Positions 26,478-34,983 are shown, numbered from the stretch's first letter. The stretch: 64,000 nucleotides of DNA from Geodermatophilus sabuli (GCF_010686765.1 NZ_JAAGWF010000015.1:157348-221347); one strand, 5' to 3'. Made by a program: numbers and translations. Notes: a model not told the origin generated them from the sequence alone.

Positions 26478-27494
26478 TCAGGCTCCAGGGGTCTGGCCGG
26501 ACTCACCCCGGACGGCGGCGTGCGGGACCGGCTCCCGGCGTCCGTACTGGGCCGGGATGGAGCCGAGCCGGCCGGCCTGGTGGTCGGTGAAGGCGTCCAT
26601 GACCTCCTGGCGGGTGTTCATCACGAACGGCCCGTACATGGCGATCGGCTCGCGGATGGGTGCGCCGCCGAGGACGACCACGTCGAGGGCCGGCGTCCGC
26701 GACTCCTGGTGGACGGCGCCGTTGATCGTGACGGTGTCGCCGGGGCCGAGGACCGCGAGCTGCCCGGTCCGGACGGGCGCGCCGTCGATGCCCACCGAGC
26801 CGGCGCCGGAGAGCACGTAGACCAGGGCGTTGAAGTCCGGCCGCCACGGCAGGTCGAGGGTGGCACCGGGGGAGACGGTGGCGTGCACCATCGCCATGGG
26901 CGTGTAGGTGGAGCCGGGGCCACGACGCCCGGCGACGTCCCCCGCGATGACCCGCAGGAAGGCGCCGGCGTCGGGGCTGGCGAGCAGCACCGACTGGTCG
27001 GCCCGCAGGTCCTGGTAGCGCGGCTCGACCCACTTCTGGGCGCGGGGCAGGTTCACCCAGAGCTGCAGCCCGTGGAACAGGCCACCGCTGAGGACGAGGT
27101 GCTCCGGCGGGCGCTCGATGTGCAGGACGCCCCCACCGGCGGTCATCCACTGGGTGTCGCCGTTGCTGATCGTGCCGCCGCCACCGTGGGAGTCGGCGTG
27201 CTCGAAGGTCCCGTCGATGATGTAGGTGACGGTCTCGAAGCCGCGGTGCGGGTGCCAGGAGGTGCCCTTGGGCTCGCCCGGTGCGTACTCGACCTCGCCC
27301 ATCTGGTCCATGTGGAGGAACGGGTCGAGGTCGCGGAGGTCGACGCCGGCGAAGGCGCGGCGGACCGGGAACCCCTCGCCCTCGAAGCCGGACGGCGCGG
27401 TGGTGACCGAGCGGACGCGGCGGCGGACCGTCCCGGGGGCGGGAACCGGGACGCGGGGCAGGGCGGTGGTGTCCTCGACGGTCACGGCAGGCAT
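26478..27494 (-). CDS. Pirin-family protein (second of two)
   Basis: 338 residues from ATG 27494, with AAGGAGG as ribosome site; the frame remains open to 28460 only over the methyltransferase. The metal motif is the canonical WHPHRGFETVTYIIDG and the second site GGGVLHIERPPEH. The C-terminal cupin ends with RQEVMDAFTDHQAGRLGSIP. It is first in a two-gene pirin operon. The palindrome just upstream suggests MarR- or similar repressor control of both. Confidence 0.88.
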   Translation of the reverse strand: MPAVTVEDTTALPRVPVPAPGTVRRRVRSVTTAPSGFEGEGFPVRRAFAGVDLRDLDPFLHMDQMGEVEYAPGEPKGTSWHPHRGFETVTYIIDGTFEHADSHGGGGTISNGDTQWMTAGGGVLHIERPPEHLVLSGGLFHGLQLWVNLPRAQKWVEPRYQDLRADQSVLLASPDAGAFLRVIAGDVAGRRGPGSTYTPMAMVHATVSPGATLDLPWRPDFNALVYVLSGAGSVGIDGAPVRTGQLAVLGPGDTVTINGAVHQESRTPALDVVVLGGAPIREPIAMYGPFVMNTRQEVMDAFTDHQAGRLGSIPAQYGRREPVPHAAVRGESGQTPGA

Positions 27495-27507
27495 GCCGGC
27501 CTCCTTG

Positions 27508-27535
27508 GTTGAGGGCTCAACTAGTGGCGACTGTA
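27508..27535 (-). promoter_or_regulatory. Promoter and palindromic operator of the pirin operon
   Basis: GTTGAG-GG-CTCAAC at 27508-27521 is a perfect 14-base inverted repeat lying between the ribosome site and a minus-strand -10 box TACAGT (27535-27530). A protein bound there would cover the transcription start. Confidence 0.5.
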
Positions 27536-27620
27536 GCGCGTCCGGCTCTGATTGTGTTCCCCGTCCGCTTCGAGCGGCGGGGGGTGGCGGCCGGCGTGGC
27601 GCGGGTTTGGCCGACGCGCG

Positions 27621-27639
27621 CGCCGGACACGCTCCGGCG
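27621..27639 (+). promoter_or_regulatory. Hairpin directly in front of the methyltransferase start
   Basis: CGCCGGA-CACGC-TCCGGCG forms a 7-bp stem that ends on the base before ATG 27640. No ribosome site is present there. It either hinders initiation or the true start is the in-frame ATG at 27673. Confidence 0.4.
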
Positions 27640-28413
27640 ATGGGCGACGGCGCGGAACTCGAGAGCGAGGCGATGGAGGCCGAGTTCGGCACCGTCGCCG
27701 GGTGGACGGAGGAGGCGGTCCGGGCCCTGGGTCCCGAGCACGCCGTCCCGGCCGGCACCCGCGGCAGTGGCGGGGAGGGCACGCTGCGCTGGCTGGCCGA
27801 CCGGCTGGCGCTCGAGGCGGGCAGCCGGGTCCTCGACGACGGCGCCGGGCTGGGCGGACCGGCCGGGTGGCTGGCCGCCGACCGGGGCGTCCGCGTCGTC
27901 TGTGCGGAGCCGATGCGCGAGGCCGCGCGGGCCGCGCGCCGGCTGTTCGGACTGCCCTCGGTCGCCGCGATGGCGCAGTCCCTGCCCTTCGCCGACGCCG
28001 CCTTCGACGCCGGCTGGTGCCTGGGGGTGCTGTGCACCACGACGGAGAAGGCAGCCCTGCTGACCGAGCTGCGCCGCGTGCTGCGCCCGGGGAGCCGGCT
28101 CGGGCTGCTGGTCTTCGTCGCCGACCGCCCGCTGCCCCCACCCCTGCCGGAGGGCAACGACTTCCCCACCGAGGACGAGCTGCACGGCCTGCTCGAGGGC
28201 GCCGGGTTCCGCCTGGACGAGACCGCGGACGCCGACCTCGGGGACAGCCCGCCGGAGTGGTCGCAGCGGGCCGACGCCGTCGAGGACGAGGTCGAACGCC
28301 GGCACGGGGACGATCCCCGGTGGCAGGAGGCGCGCGAGCAGTACCGGCGGGTGGGCCGGCTGATGTCCGACGGGGCGCTGCGCCCGCTGCTCGCCGTCGC
28401 GGTGGCCACCTGA
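27640..28413 (+). CDS. Class I SAM-dependent methyltransferase
   Basis: 257 residues from ATG 27640; ATG 27673 (MEAEFGTVAGW...), with a weak GCGAGG ahead, is the alternative. Motif I is VLDDGAGLGGPAGWLA, followed by VVCAEPMREAARAARRLF and the motif-II region LPFADAAFDAGWCLGVL. DDGAGLGG deviates slightly from the usual DxGxGxG. The Leu/Arg-rich stretch LLTELRRVLRPGSRLGLLVF is typical for UbiE/COQ5-type methyltransferases. Substrate unknown. It is transcribed away from the pirin operon. Confidence 0.75.
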   Translation: MGDGAELESEAMEAEFGTVAGWTEEAVRALGPEHAVPAGTRGSGGEGTLRWLADRLALEAGSRVLDDGAGLGGPAGWLAADRGVRVVCAEPMREAARAARRLFGLPSVAAMAQSLPFADAAFDAGWCLGVLCTTTEKAALLTELRRVLRPGSRLGLLVFVADRPLPPPLPEGNDFPTEDELHGLLEGAGFRLDETADADLGDSPPEWSQRADAVEDEVERRHGDDPRWQEAREQYRRVGRLMSDGALRPLLAVAVAT

Positions 28414-28445
28414 ACCGCCGAAACGCGCTGGACACACGCCAGAAC

Positions 28446-28451
28446 TAGGTT
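28446..28451 (+). promoter_or_regulatory. -10 box for a leaderless ATP-grasp gene transcript
   Basis: TAGGTT lies seven bases before ATG 28459 with no ribosome site in between. Confidence 0.5.
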
Positions 28452-28458
28452 CGACGCC

Positions 28459-30141
28459 ATGGCGGACCTCTTCGACGGCTACCCCCTCGGGGAGCAGTGG
28501 GACGAGATGTTCGGGGAGGCCGGCGGGCCGCGACCGCCCTACACCGGGCTGCACACGTCCCTGCAGCCGATGGCCGGCGAGGAGCTCTCCGCCCGCGCCG
28601 ATCTGCTCTCCCAGACCTACCGCGACGCCGGGGTCACCTTCGCCCACGCCGGCGAGGAGCAGCCGTTCCCCCTGGACATCGTCCCGCGGGTCATCGGCGC
28701 CGAGGAGTGGTCGCTGATCGAGCGCGGGGTGGCCCAGCGGGTGCACGCGCTGGAGGCGTTCCTGGCCGACGTCTACGGCGCCGGACAGGTGTTCGCCGAC
28801 GGCGTCGTGCCACGCGGCGTGGTCACCACGAGCGCCCACTTCCACCGCCAGGCGCACGGGCTGGTGCCGCCGAACGGGGTGCGGGTGCACGTGTCGGGCA
28901 TCGACCTGGTCCGCGACGAGGCCGGTGACTTCCGGGTGCTCGAGGACAACCTGCGCTCGCCGTCGGGGGTCAGCTACGTCATCACCAACCGGGCGGCGAT
29001 GAGCCAGGTGCTGCCCGAGCTGTTCGCCGACCACCGCATCCAGCCGGTCGCCGACTACCCGAGCCGGCTGCTCGCGGCGCTCAAGGCCTCCGCGCCCCCG
29101 AACGTCGCCGACCCGACGGTCGTCGTCCTCACCCCGGGGGTCTACAACTCCGCCTACTTCGAGCACGCGCTGCTGGCCCGCCAGATGGGCGTCGAGCTGG
29201 TGGAGGGCCGCGACCTGGTCTGCGCGGGCAACCAGGTGAGCATGCGGACGACGGACGGCCAGCGCCGGGTGGACGTGATCTACCGCCGCATCGACGACGA
29301 GTTCCTCGACCCGGTGCACTTCCGGCCCGACTCGGTGATCGGCTGCGCCGGCCTGCTCAACGCCGCCCGCGCCGGCCGGGTCACCATCGCCAACGCGGTC
29401 GGCAACGGCGTCGCCGACGACAAGCTCCTCTACACCTGGGTGCCCGACCTGGTCCGGTACTACCTGGCGGAGGAGCCGCTCCTGGCCAACGCCGACACCT
29501 ACCGGCTCGACGAGCGCGACACCGTCGAGTGGGTGCTGGAGTCCCTCGACGAGCTCGTGCTCAAGCCGGTCGACGGATCCGGCGGCAAGGGCATCGTGAT
29601 CGGGCCGCGCGCGGACGAGAAGACCCTGGCGGAGCTCGCGGTCAAGGTGCGGGCTCGGCCGCGGGACTGGATCGCGCAGAAGCCGATCGGCCTCTCCACC
29701 TGCCCGACGCTGATCGGCGGCCGGATCGCGCCGAGGCACGTCGACCTGCGGCCGTTCGCGATCAACGACGGCGAGCAGGTGTGGGTGCTCCCGGGTGGGC
29801 TCACCCGGGTGGCGCTGCCGGAGGGGGAGCTGGTGGTCAACTCCAGCCAGGGCGGGGGCTCCAAGGACACCTGGGTGCTCAGCCCGCCCCGGCCGGCCGC
29901 CGACCTCGAGCCGGAGTCGCCGGACCTCACCCGGATCGAGTTCACCACCGCCGACCTCGCCGACGAGCCGCCGTCCCCCGACCCCGGCCCGGCGAACGAC
30001 AACGCCCTGGCCCAGTCCCAGCAACAGCAACAATCGAAGGACCCCGCCCCCCTCAGCCCTCGCGGGCTCGGGCCGAGCCTCTGGGCGGGGCCAGCCGCTG
30101 GTGGCGACGGCCGGGTTCGTCGCGGTGGTCAGCCGTGCTGA
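28459..30141 (+). CDS. Circularly permuted type 2 ATP-grasp protein
   Basis: 560 residues. Landmarks of the family (DUF404/407): PLDIVPRVIGAEEWSLIERG, VHVSGIDLVRDEAGDFRVLEDNLRSPSGVSYV, NAVGNGVADDKLLYTWVPDLV and ELVLKPVDGSGGKGIVIGP (ATP-binding Lys). It forms an acid-amide or peptide ligase fold, in a set with alpha-E and transglutaminase proteins that recurs in many bacteria; the set is thought to make or handle a small peptide-like compound. The C-terminal ~50 residues after PANDNALAQSQQQQ are not family-like: they are encoded by a palindromic repeat element (30039-30092). Its stop overlaps the next start by seven bases. Confidence 0.85.
   Translation: MADLFDGYPLGEQWDEMFGEAGGPRPPYTGLHTSLQPMAGEELSARADLLSQTYRDAGVTFAHAGEEQPFPLDIVPRVIGAEEWSLIERGVAQRVHALEAFLADVYGAGQVFADGVVPRGVVTTSAHFHRQAHGLVPPNGVRVHVSGIDLVRDEAGDFRVLEDNLRSPSGVSYVITNRAAMSQVLPELFADHRIQPVADYPSRLLAALKASAPPNVADPTVVVLTPGVYNSAYFEHALLARQMGVELVEGRDLVCAGNQVSMRTTDGQRRVDVIYRRIDDEFLDPVHFRPDSVIGCAGLLNAARAGRVTIANAVGNGVADDKLLYTWVPDLVRYYLAEEPLLANADTYRLDERDTVEWVLESLDELVLKPVDGSGGKGIVIGPRADEKTLAELAVKVRARPRDWIAQKPIGLSTCPTLIGGRIAPRHVDLRPFAINDGEQVWVLPGGLTRVALPEGELVVNSSQGGGSKDTWVLSPPRPAADLEPESPDLTRIEFTTADLADEPPSPDPGPANDNALAQSQQQQQSKDPAPLSPRGLGPSLWAGPAAGGDGRVRRGGQPC
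30039..30092. repeat. Interspersed palindromic element inside the 3' end of the ATP-grasp gene
   Basis: Left arm GGACCCCGCCC, centre with CCTCGCGGGCTCG, right arm GGGCGGGGCC; the outer arms pair over 8-10 bases. The template matches the element at 58547-58601 (minus orientation) closely and that at 50626 less closely. Here it is translated as the last part of the protein. Confidence 0.6.
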
Positions 30142-31085
30142 GCCGGATCGCCGAGTCGCTGTTCTGGATCGGCCGCTACGTGGAGCGGGCCGACGACACC
30201 GCCCGCATCCTCGACGTGCACACCCAGCGGCTGGTCGAGGACCCGTGGATCGACGAGCGCCGGGCCTGCGCCAACCTGCTGGCGCTCATGGGCTCCCCGG
30301 TGCCCGACGACGAGGCCGACACCGAGCGGGTGCTGGCCACCCTCGCCTTCGACCGGACCAGTCCGAGCTCGATCGTCGGTGCGCTGTCCTCGGCCCGCGA
30401 GAACGCCCGCGGCGCCCGCGAGGTGCTCAGCGCCGAGATCTGGGAGTCGCTCAACGTCACCCACAACGCGCTGCCCCAGCAGCGGACCATGGCCCGGCGG
30501 TACGGGCCGCACTCGCTGTTCCGGTTCGTGCGCGAGCGGTCGGCCATGGTCTTCGGGCTGGCCGACTCGACGATGAGCCGTGACGAGAGCTGGTTGTTCC
30601 TCATCCTCGGACGCTCGCTGGAGCGGGTGGACATGACCGCCCGCATCATCTCCACCCGGGTGCTGGCCGGCGACGCCGCGCCGTCCTGGACCCTGGTGCT
30701 GCGCTCCACCGGCGCCTACGAGCCCTACCTGCGCACCTACCGCGGGGTGGTCGACTCCAGCCGCGCGGCGGAGTTCCTGCTGCTGGACCGGCTGTTCCCG
30801 CGTTCGGTGTTCGCCGCGCTGGAGCAGGCCGAGGCGTGCCTGGCCGAGCTCGAGCGCTCGCCGGTCCGCGACGCGGCCCGGATCGGCGTCGCCGGCGAGG
30901 CCCACCGGATCGTCGGCCGGGCCCGGACGATGCTGGAGTTCATGGCGACCCCGGAGCTGCTGGGCCAGCTGCCCGCCCGGCTGGAGGAGCTGCAGCGCAC
31001 CTGCTCGCTGGCCAGCGCGGCGGTGACCAACCGGTTCTTCACCGAGCAGGCGCCGCAGGTCTGGGTGCCCGAGGGGGTGGCATGA
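30135..31085 (+). CDS. Alpha-E domain protein
   Basis: 316 residues from GTG 30135 (the frame stays open upstream over the ATP-grasp gene). The opening LSRIAESLFWIGRYVERADDTARILDVH is the alpha-E signature. It is an all-helical protein with further conserved blocks ARENARGAREVLSAEIWESLN and WLFLILGRSLERVDMTARII. The domain is found only in this ATP-grasp/transglutaminase context and has no known activity. Start and stop both overlap neighbours, so the three proteins should be made in fixed ratio. Confidence 0.88.
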   Translation: MLSRIAESLFWIGRYVERADDTARILDVHTQRLVEDPWIDERRACANLLALMGSPVPDDEADTERVLATLAFDRTSPSSIVGALSSARENARGAREVLSAEIWESLNVTHNALPQQRTMARRYGPHSLFRFVRERSAMVFGLADSTMSRDESWLFLILGRSLERVDMTARIISTRVLAGDAAPSWTLVLRSTGAYEPYLRTYRGVVDSSRAAEFLLLDRLFPRSVFAALEQAEACLAELERSPVRDAARIGVAGEAHRIVGRARTMLEFMATPELLGQLPARLEELQRTCSLASAAVTNRFFTEQAPQVWVPEGVA

Positions 31086-32020
31086 GCCCGCAGAGCCAGG
31101 GCCAGTCCGCGAGCGGGCAGGTGCAGACGTCGTCCGGGCAGACGCAGGTGCAGCGGTCGGGCACCCGCCCCCCGGGGGACCGCTGGCGGCTGCAGGTCGT
31201 GCACCGCACCCGCTTCCGCTACGGCGGGCCGGTGCGCTCCTCCTACAACGAGGCGCGGCTGACCCCGGAGAACAGCACCCGTCAGACCACGCTGCGCTCC
31301 CGCGTGGAGATCGAGCCGGCGGCCACCGCGTTCGCCTACCGCGACTACTGGGGCGCGACGGTCACGGCCTTCGACCTGCACACCCCCCACACCGAGCTGG
31401 TGGTCACCGGTACCTCGATCGTCGAGGCCGGCCCGGAGCCCGGCGAGCACGACCACGTGGGCTGGTCGGTGCTGCGCGGGGACCGGGTCCGCGACCAGTT
31501 CGGGGAGCTGCTCGGCCCGACCGCGCTCACCGAGATGGCCGACGACGTGGTCGAGGCGGCCCGCGCCGCCGTCGGTGACGCCTATCCGCACGAGGCCGGG
31601 ACGATCGTGTGCCGCTTCGTGCGCGAGCACATGGAGTACCTCTCGGGCTCGACCAACGTGAAGACCAACGCCATGCAGGCGTGGCACTCGGCCCAGGGCG
31701 TCTGCCAGGACATCTCGCACGTGACCGTCGGTCTGCTGCGCGCGCTCGGACTGCCGGCCAGGTACGTCTCGGGCTACCTGCACCCCAAGCGGGAGGCCGG
31801 CGTCGGCCACACCGTGACCGGTGAGAGCCACGCGTGGGTGGAGTGGTGGGACGGCGGCTGGTGCAGCTTCGACCCGACCAACTCCACCGACGTCGGCCCC
31901 CGGCACGTGACCCTCGGCCGCGGGCGGGACTACGGCGACGTCCCGCCGTTCAAGGGCATCTTCTCCGGGCCCGGCAGCGAGGGGCACACCGTCACGGTCG
32001 AGGTCACCCGCCTGGCCTGA
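31082..32020 (+). CDS. Transglutaminase-like cysteine hydrolase
   Basis: 312 residues from ATG 31082 (ATGA overlap). After a Gln/Ser-rich N-terminus, the bacterial transglutaminase N-domain (RWRLQVVHRTRFRYGGPV) leads to the catalytic core. The triad is Cys208 in QGVCQDISH, His250 in SHAWVEWW and Asp264 in FDPTNS, all intact. It likely cleaves or forms an amide bond in the product of the ATP-grasp protein. It ends the operon. Confidence 0.9.
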   Translation: MSPQSQGQSASGQVQTSSGQTQVQRSGTRPPGDRWRLQVVHRTRFRYGGPVRSSYNEARLTPENSTRQTTLRSRVEIEPAATAFAYRDYWGATVTAFDLHTPHTELVVTGTSIVEAGPEPGEHDHVGWSVLRGDRVRDQFGELLGPTALTEMADDVVEAARAAVGDAYPHEAGTIVCRFVREHMEYLSGSTNVKTNAMQAWHSAQGVCQDISHVTVGLLRALGLPARYVSGYLHPKREAGVGHTVTGESHAWVEWWDGGWCSFDPTNSTDVGPRHVTLGRGRDYGDVPPFKGIFSGPGSEGHTVTVEVTRLA

Positions 32021-32288
32021 CGCAGGGCCCCGCACCCTCGCTCGTCCGCGCCGGCCACCAGGAGTGCGCCGGCGCCGCGCGGCGCCCCGACCGCCGACCG
32101 GCGTAGGCGGGCCTGCCGCCCATGGCTGCGGTGCGACCGCCGGACGACCGCCCCCTCGAGATCGGCGCGGCGGCTCGCGCCCCGCCGCGCCCCCGGGCCT
32201 GACGGCCAGACCGGCGTCCGGCCCCGACGGCTCCACCGGTGGTCCCCGCGGCCGCGTGTCGCCTTCTCGACCTCACCGGCTGTGGCCC
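32021..32288. other. Gene-free region with a perfect 16-base palindrome
   Basis: No coding region is supported. GGCGCCGCGCGGCGCC at 32071-32086 is fully self-complementary, and neighbouring GC-rich repeats could form the terminator of the transglutaminase operon. Nothing else stands out before the MarR promoter. Confidence 0.5.
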
Positions 32289-32341
32289 TTGACACAGTTC
32301 GCCGCCGCTAAGAACAATGGGCCCCGAAAGGTTCGGGACCC
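32289..32341 (+). promoter_or_regulatory. Promoter and operator of the MarR-led catabolic cluster
   Basis: A perfect TTGACA (32289-32294) is followed 18 bases later by AACAAT as -10. Immediately downstream is an inverted repeat CCCGAA-AGG-TTCGGG (32323-32337), extended by three more pairs to 32319-32341, placed at the expected start of transcription. It is the likely binding site of the regulator encoded next. Confidence 0.7.
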
Positions 32342-32357
32342 TTACAAAGAGGTGAGC

Positions 32358-32993
32358 ATGGTGGAAGCCCAGCCCGACGGCCCCAATCGGGCGGCCACGG
32401 GGATGCTGCTCGTGGCCGTGTCGGCCCGGCTGACGCGCCTCTACGGCCGGGTCCTCGGCCAGCTGGACATCCCGCTGACGTTCCGGCAGCACCGGACGCT
32501 CATGCGCGTCCACCAGGGGCACCGGTCGATGGCCGCGCTGGCCGCCTTCGGCAACCTGACGTTGCCGACCGTCTCGGAGAGCGTCGACGCACTCGTCCGG
32601 CGCGGGCTGATGCGCCGGGCGGAGAACCCGGACGACCGGCGCTCGACGCTGCTGGAGCTCACCCCGCTGGGCGAGACCGCCAACGAGGCCGCGCAGGCAT
32701 CGCTCACCCGGGTCGCCGACGACCTCCTGGCCGACGTCCCCGAGGACGTCCGCGTGCTGCTGCACGGGGCGCTCGAGTCGGTCTACGCCTCGGCGACGAC
32801 GCACTTCCTCGCCGATCGCAGTGCCGACCCCACTCCGCCGCGCCGGCGGCCCGCCGAAGGGCGGAGGGCGACGACCGGTCGCCCCCACGGCGTCGCGCCG
32901 CACGTCCAGCCCGAGCCCGGACGGCTCGACCCGGAACCACTGCACAGCACGTCGCAGCCCGACAACCAGGGAACCCGAGAGGACGACAGATGA
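32358..32993 (+). CDS. MarR-family transcriptional regulator
   Basis: 211 residues from ATG 32358, with AGAGG five bases upstream (an in-frame GTG at 32352 is possible). The winged helix is seen in LTFRQHRTLMRVHQGHRSMAALAAF, the recognition helix in TLPTVSESVDALVRRGLM and the wing in RRAENPDDRRSTLLELTPLG. Past the final helix (about residue 150) there is a 55-residue Pro/Arg/Gly-rich tail not seen in ordinary MarR proteins. It leads the cluster, and its last codons overlap the binding-protein start (ATGA), so it is probably autoregulated together with all downstream genes. Confidence 0.85.
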   Translation: MVEAQPDGPNRAATGMLLVAVSARLTRLYGRVLGQLDIPLTFRQHRTLMRVHQGHRSMAALAAFGNLTLPTVSESVDALVRRGLMRRAENPDDRRSTLLELTPLGETANEAAQASLTRVADDLLADVPEDVRVLLHGALESVYASATTHFLADRSADPTPPRRRPAEGRRATTGRPHGVAPHVQPEPGRLDPEPLHSTSQPDNQGTREDDR

Positions 32994-34045
32994 GATCCAT
33001 GAGGTCAGCGCGGACCCCACTCGCCCTACTGTGCCTGGTCGGCCTGACTGCCGCGGCCTGCGGCGGCGGTGACGAGGAGCCGGCGGCCGCGGCGGGCGGC
33101 GGAGACGCCGGCTGCGAGGAGCCCACCGAACCCCAGACGGTGACGCTCGGGGTCAACCCCGGAGCCCAGGACCTCGTCACCTTCGTCATGGAGGAGCAGG
33201 GCTTCGCGCAGGACCACAACCTGGAACTCGAGGTCCAGTCGTTCCAGAACCCCGCGGCCCTGCACGCCGCCATCGGTCAGCAGACGGTCGACATCGGCTT
33301 CGGTGGCATCACCGCGATGGCCGTGCTGCGGGCCCAGGGGCGCGGCACCGTGGTCTTCGACATCCTGACCAGTCCGTCCAACATCGTGTTCACGAGGGTC
33401 GACTCAGACATCCAGAGCCTGGAGGACCTCGAGGGGCGCAAGCTCGGCTCCTTCGGCGGGCGAGGCAGCGCGACGTTCGCGATCACGTCGATCGTGGCCA
33501 GCGAGGCGTACGGGATCGAGAGCCTCGGCGACGACGTCGAGATCATCGAGGCGCCCGATGCCGCCCTGTTCGGGCTCCTCGACGCGGGCAACATCGACGC
33601 CGCCCTGGTCGGCACGACCGCGACGGTCCAGGGCCTGCTCGCCGATGACAAGTACCGCCCGCTGACCGACATCTCCGAGGACTACCAGTCCGAGTTCGGC
33701 GCCCTCCCCGGCCACGTCACCGTCGCGACCTACGACGAGTACGCCGAGGCCAACTGCGGGACGCTGCGCTCCTTCTCCGCCGCCCTCGACGAGACCGTGG
33801 AGTACATCCAGGGCAACGAGCAGGTCTGGCAGGACTACGCCCAGGACATCGAACTGACCGATCCCCGCGCTCCAGAGCTCCTGCAGGAGCGGGTCGCCAC
33901 CCGGTACATCCAGGAGTGGAACCAGGAGCAGGCCGACGCCGAGGCCGAGCTCATCGAGATGCTGATCCCCGTCCTGGGTGAGGCGGAGTTCGTCTCCGAG
34001 GTGCCCGAAGGCCTCTTCCGCACGGACATCCAGGAGGAGGCGTGA
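32990..34045 (+). CDS. ABC transporter substrate-binding lipoprotein, NitT/TauT type
   Basis: 351 residues. The signal is lipoprotein-type with lipobox LTAAAC (Cys near residue 24) followed by GGGDEEPAAAAGGG. The mature domain reads VTLGVNPGAQDLVTFVMEEQGFAQDHNLELEV, VDIGFGGITAMAVLRAQGRG and LEDLEGRKLGSFGGRGSATF, the plan of the SsuA/THI5-like binding proteins for taurine, sulfonates, nitrate or pyrimidine-like ligands. A second in-frame ATG three codons in is equally usable. The ligand here is unknown. It begins the transport part of the cluster. Confidence 0.85.
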   Translation: MRSMRSARTPLALLCLVGLTAAACGGGDEEPAAAAGGGDAGCEEPTEPQTVTLGVNPGAQDLVTFVMEEQGFAQDHNLELEVQSFQNPAALHAAIGQQTVDIGFGGITAMAVLRAQGRGTVVFDILTSPSNIVFTRVDSDIQSLEDLEGRKLGSFGGRGSATFAITSIVASEAYGIESLGDDVEIIEAPDAALFGLLDAGNIDAALVGTTATVQGLLADDKYRPLTDISEDYQSEFGALPGHVTVATYDEYAEANCGTLRSFSAALDETVEYIQGNEQVWQDYAQDIELTDPRAPELLQERVATRYIQEWNQEQADAEAELIEMLIPVLGEAEFVSEVPEGLFRTDIQEEA

Positions 34046-34983
34046 AGCCGACCCGTGAACCGCTGGGCCGTTCCGGCGACGTCCGCGCCGGGAAGGCGTT
34101 CCCGCCCGCCGGCGTGATCGACGACCCCGTGGCCGCGGCGGTGCAGGGGGAACTGAGCGCCCAGCCCCCGCTGGTGGTGGCCCCCGTCAGCGACGCCGAG
34201 GTGTTCACGCCGCCGAGGCGCTCGCTGATCGGGATCTGGCGCCGGGCACTGTCCCTGGTGGCGCTCGTGGCCGTGTGGGCGCTGGTGGCACTCCTGTTCA
34301 ACGACGAGACGGTCCTCCCCGGTCCTGTCGACGTGTTCAGCACGCTGTGGCAGAACATGCAGACCTCCGACTTCTACTTCCACATGTACAAGACGGTCCT
34401 GCGCGTGGTGATCGGCATGCTCATCGCCGTCTTCGGTGGGCTGGTCATCGGCCTCATCATGGGCCTGTCGAAATGGGGCGAGGAGATCCTCGACTCCTGG
34501 GTGCTCGTCGCCTTCACCATCCCGTCCGTGGTCTACGGGATCCTGGCCATCCTGTGGTTCGGCCTGAACGACTTCGCCGCGATCGTGGCCATCAGCGTGA
34601 CGGCCATCCCGGCCGTGGCCATCAACATCTGGCAGGGCGTGAAGGCGATCGACGTCTCCCTCGTCCACATGGGGAAGGCGTTCCACTTCTCGCGGCGATC
34701 CATCCTCCGCAAGGTCGTGGTCCCGCAGGTCATCCCGTACATCCTGGCCGCCCTGCGCTATGCGCTCGGATCGGCGTGGAAGATCGCCACGGTCGTCGAG
34801 TTGATCGGCCTCTCGAGCGGCGTCGGATTCATGCTGCACTACTGGTTCGGCCTCTTCAACATGACCCAGGTGCTGGCCTGGACGGTCGCTTTCACCATCG
34901 TCCTGCTGCTCATCGAGTTCGTGTTCCTCAAGCCCATCGAGTCGTGGCTCACGCGTTGGCGGCCCGCGAACATGCAGAAGTAG
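34042..34983 (+). CDS. ABC transporter permease, SsuC/TauC type
   Basis: 313 residues from GTG 34042 (overlap of four with the binding protein). A ~65-residue charged N-terminus precedes six helices. The coupling loop is VHMGKAFHFSRRSILRKVVVPQVIPYILAALRYALG, with the last segment typical of TauC. It forms a homodimeric channel with the ATPase that follows. Confidence 0.87.
   Translation: MKPTREPLGRSGDVRAGKAFPPAGVIDDPVAAAVQGELSAQPPLVVAPVSDAEVFTPPRRSLIGIWRRALSLVALVAVWALVALLFNDETVLPGPVDVFSTLWQNMQTSDFYFHMYKTVLRVVIGMLIAVFGGLVIGLIMGLSKWGEEILDSWVLVAFTIPSVVYGILAILWFGLNDFAAIVAISVTAIPAVAINIWQGVKAIDVSLVHMGKAFHFSRRSILRKVVVPQVIPYILAALRYALGSAWKIATVVELIGLSSGVGFMLHYWFGLFNMTQVLAWTVAFTIVLLLIEFVFLKPIESWLTRWRPANMQK

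Noticed and set aside
31930..32295. Minus-strand 121-codon frame after the transglutaminase gene
   Set aside because: Arg-rich with no start signal and mostly antisense to the transglutaminase gene.
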